Shown here: in pieces, positions 12,151-13,108 of the stretch
Numbering within the stretch: the first letter of the stretch is position 1
How the letters are laid out: every line of letters starts with the position of its first letter
Assembly (NCBI GenBank): GCA_965371665.1
Contig: CBDUZI010000084.1
Span: 1 to 13,108 of the forward strand
DNA: 13,108 nt
Direction: 5' to 3'
Source: JAUVAV01 sp965371665
GTDB lineage: Bacteria > Oederibacteriota > JAAXVQ01 > JAUVAV01
Translations under genes and position numbers: made by a program
Notes under the pieces: model-generated
Told to the model about the DNA's origin: nothing
Seen by the model: only the letters and a program-made list of their open reading frames with translations
The model's database searches: none

Positions 12151-13108
12151 TGTCTGGAAATAAGTCTTTTCCATATCAAGCGAATATTGAGCAAATTAAA
12201 AAACAACTTTGGTGTGGACGAGAACACGGCAAAGCTTCTTTGATGGTAGGAACCGGGTTTAGTCGTAATGCCGAGAAAGTTTTCGATGACGCCAAACCTT
12301 TTCCTTGTTGGAAAGAATTGAAAGATAAAATGGCAGAAGAACTATACATCAATGATCCTTCAAAAAAAGAAAATGCGAAGCTAAAAAAAGGTCAAGAATT
12401 GGCAAGCGAATATGAAGCCGTATTTGGTAGGGTGGCTTTGGATAATTTTATATGCAATGCCATTCCGGATAAACATTATAAGCCTGGCCCGCTACATGAA
12501 ATTTTGCTTTCTTTGCCCTGGGCAGATGTTTTTACTACCAATTATGACACGCTGCTCGAAGGATCAAGGGAAAGAATCTATCATAAAAAATATGATATTG
12601 TTTATAATATTTCAGACATTTCTTGTAGCATGATGCCTCGAATTGTCAAGCTTCATGGGAGTTTACCATCTAATAAACCTTTTATCATTACTGAAGAAGA
12701 TTATCGGACTTATCACACTCAATATGCCCCTTTTGTAAATATGGTGCAACAAACTATGATGGAAAACGTTTTGTGTTTGATCGGTTTTGCCGGAGATGAT
12801 CCTAATTTTAAGATTTGGACAGGATGGATCCGGGATAATCTGGGTGAAAATCAGCCTCCAATTTATTTATGCGGAGTTTTAGAACTGTCGCAGTCCGAAA
12901 GAATAGTATTTGAGAAAAATAAAATATTTCCTATTGATCTTGCAATGATGTTCCCGAAAAATGATGATATTGATGAGGATATCCGCCACCGGAGAGCTTT
13001 AGAATGGTTTTTAAAGGAATTACAAAGCGGAGAACCTGTTAGTCCTTTATCTTGGCCTAGGAGTCTGTCGGACTTTAGTCATTCTCCCCCTTTTGTAAAG
13101 GGGGCAGG
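12150..13108 (+). CDS. SIR2-like (SIR2_2) protein, probable NAD-consuming defence effector, 3'-partial
   Basis: At least 319 residues; no stop before the right edge. SIR2-type motifs in order: LMVGTGFSRN (31-40, NAD-binding GxGxS loop), VFTTNYDTLLE (127-137, the conserved Asn/Asp), VKLHGS (166-171, catalytic-position His169) and LIGFAGDDPNFKIW (210-223). This is the SIR2_2 type found in bacterial anti-phage proteins, where the domain hydrolyses NAD+ to stop infected cells. That activity is inferred here from motif conservation. GGAG lies 10 nt before the ATG, and the start overlaps the 47-aa ORF (TAATG) downstream of the type IIG gene, so co-expression with RM is expected. It is AT-rich, like the RM specificity segment. 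The last visible residues (HSPPFVKGA) come from a palindromic repeat, so the C-terminus may be repeat-derived. Confidence 0.9.
   Translation, partial: MSGNKSFPYQANIEQIKKQLWCGREHGKASLMVGTGFSRNAEKVFDDAKPFPCWKELKDKMAEELYINDPSKKENAKLKKGQELASEYEAVFGRVALDNFICNAIPDKHYKPGPLHEILLSLPWADVFTTNYDTLLEGSRERIYHKKYDIVYNISDISCSMMPRIVKLHGSLPSNKPFIITEEDYRTYHTQYAPFVNMVQQTMMENVLCLIGFAGDDPNFKIWTGWIRDNLGENQPPIYLCGVLELSQSERIVFEKNKIFPIDLAMMFPKNDDIDEDIRHRRALEWFLKELQSGEPVSPLSWPRSLSDFSHSPPFVKGA
13086..13104. repeat. Palindrome at the right window edge, inside the SIR2 frame
   Basis: CCCCCTTT (13086-13093) and AAAGGGGG (13097-13104) are perfect complements around a 3-nt loop (TGT). The reading frame of the SIR2-like gene runs through it as SPPFVKGA. 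This resembles the common short dispersed palindromes that give protein tails of this kind. Only the first part of the repeat can be seen. Confidence 0.6.

Noticed and set aside
12412..12633. 73-aa plus-strand frame inside the SIR2-like gene
   Set aside because: Overlaps clear SIR2 motifs in another frame; hydrophobic translation is a by-product of AT-rich codons.

Overview
The window looks like a chromosomal segment of an uncultured, probably Gram-negative-type bacterium. There is a lipobox-bearing NlpC/P60 protein, ordinary bacterial Shine-Dalgarno sites, and several families of palindromic intergenic repeats. Base composition swings sharply, from below 30% to above 65% G+C between hand-counted 60-base lines. 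Repeat style and the very large unknown membrane protein remind me of candidate-phylum genomes such as Omnitrophota. That is an impression only, since no marker gene is present.

Layout. (A) 3-3269 (+) is a very large unrecognised membrane protein with an HExxH motif; its reading frame is open at the left window edge. (B) 3275-3921 (-) is a vapBC-type toxin-antitoxin pair (PIN toxin, ribbon-helix-helix antitoxin). It has a near-consensus promoter overlapped by a perfect 33-bp operator-like palindrome. (C) 3991-4860 (-) is mazG with a basic C-terminal extension that reads through a hairpin. (D) 4861-5185 is a divergent intergenic region with a 23-bp-arm inverted repeat. (E) 5186-7572 (+) is a compact four-gene run: macro-domain protein, NlpC/P60 lipoprotein, Maf nucleotide pyrophosphatase, secreted unknown. 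Together with mazG it is a housekeeping block rich in nucleotide/ADP-ribose clean-up functions.

(F) 7598-9031 holds two roughly 212-217-bp MITE-like elements in direct orientation. They flank a NYN-domain (PIN-like) nuclease gene, which has an attenuator-like leader and a 30-bp perfect palindrome downstream. (G) 9038-13108 (+) is a translationally coupled cassette: a fused type IIG restriction-modification enzyme, a 47-aa ORF, and a SIR2-like protein whose frame is still open at the right edge. The genes overlap as ATGA and TAATG. The target-recognition part of the RM gene is AT-rich between GC-richer conserved flanks, indicating domain replacement. The second MITE copy ends at the RM start and appears to supply its ribosome-binding site.

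The right third (F+G) reads as an accessory/defence island attached to a housekeeping block. The best candidate for an undescribed system is the RM / 47-aa ORF / SIR2 operon with the MITE-bracketed NYN nuclease beside it. No rRNA, tRNA or CRISPR array was seen.
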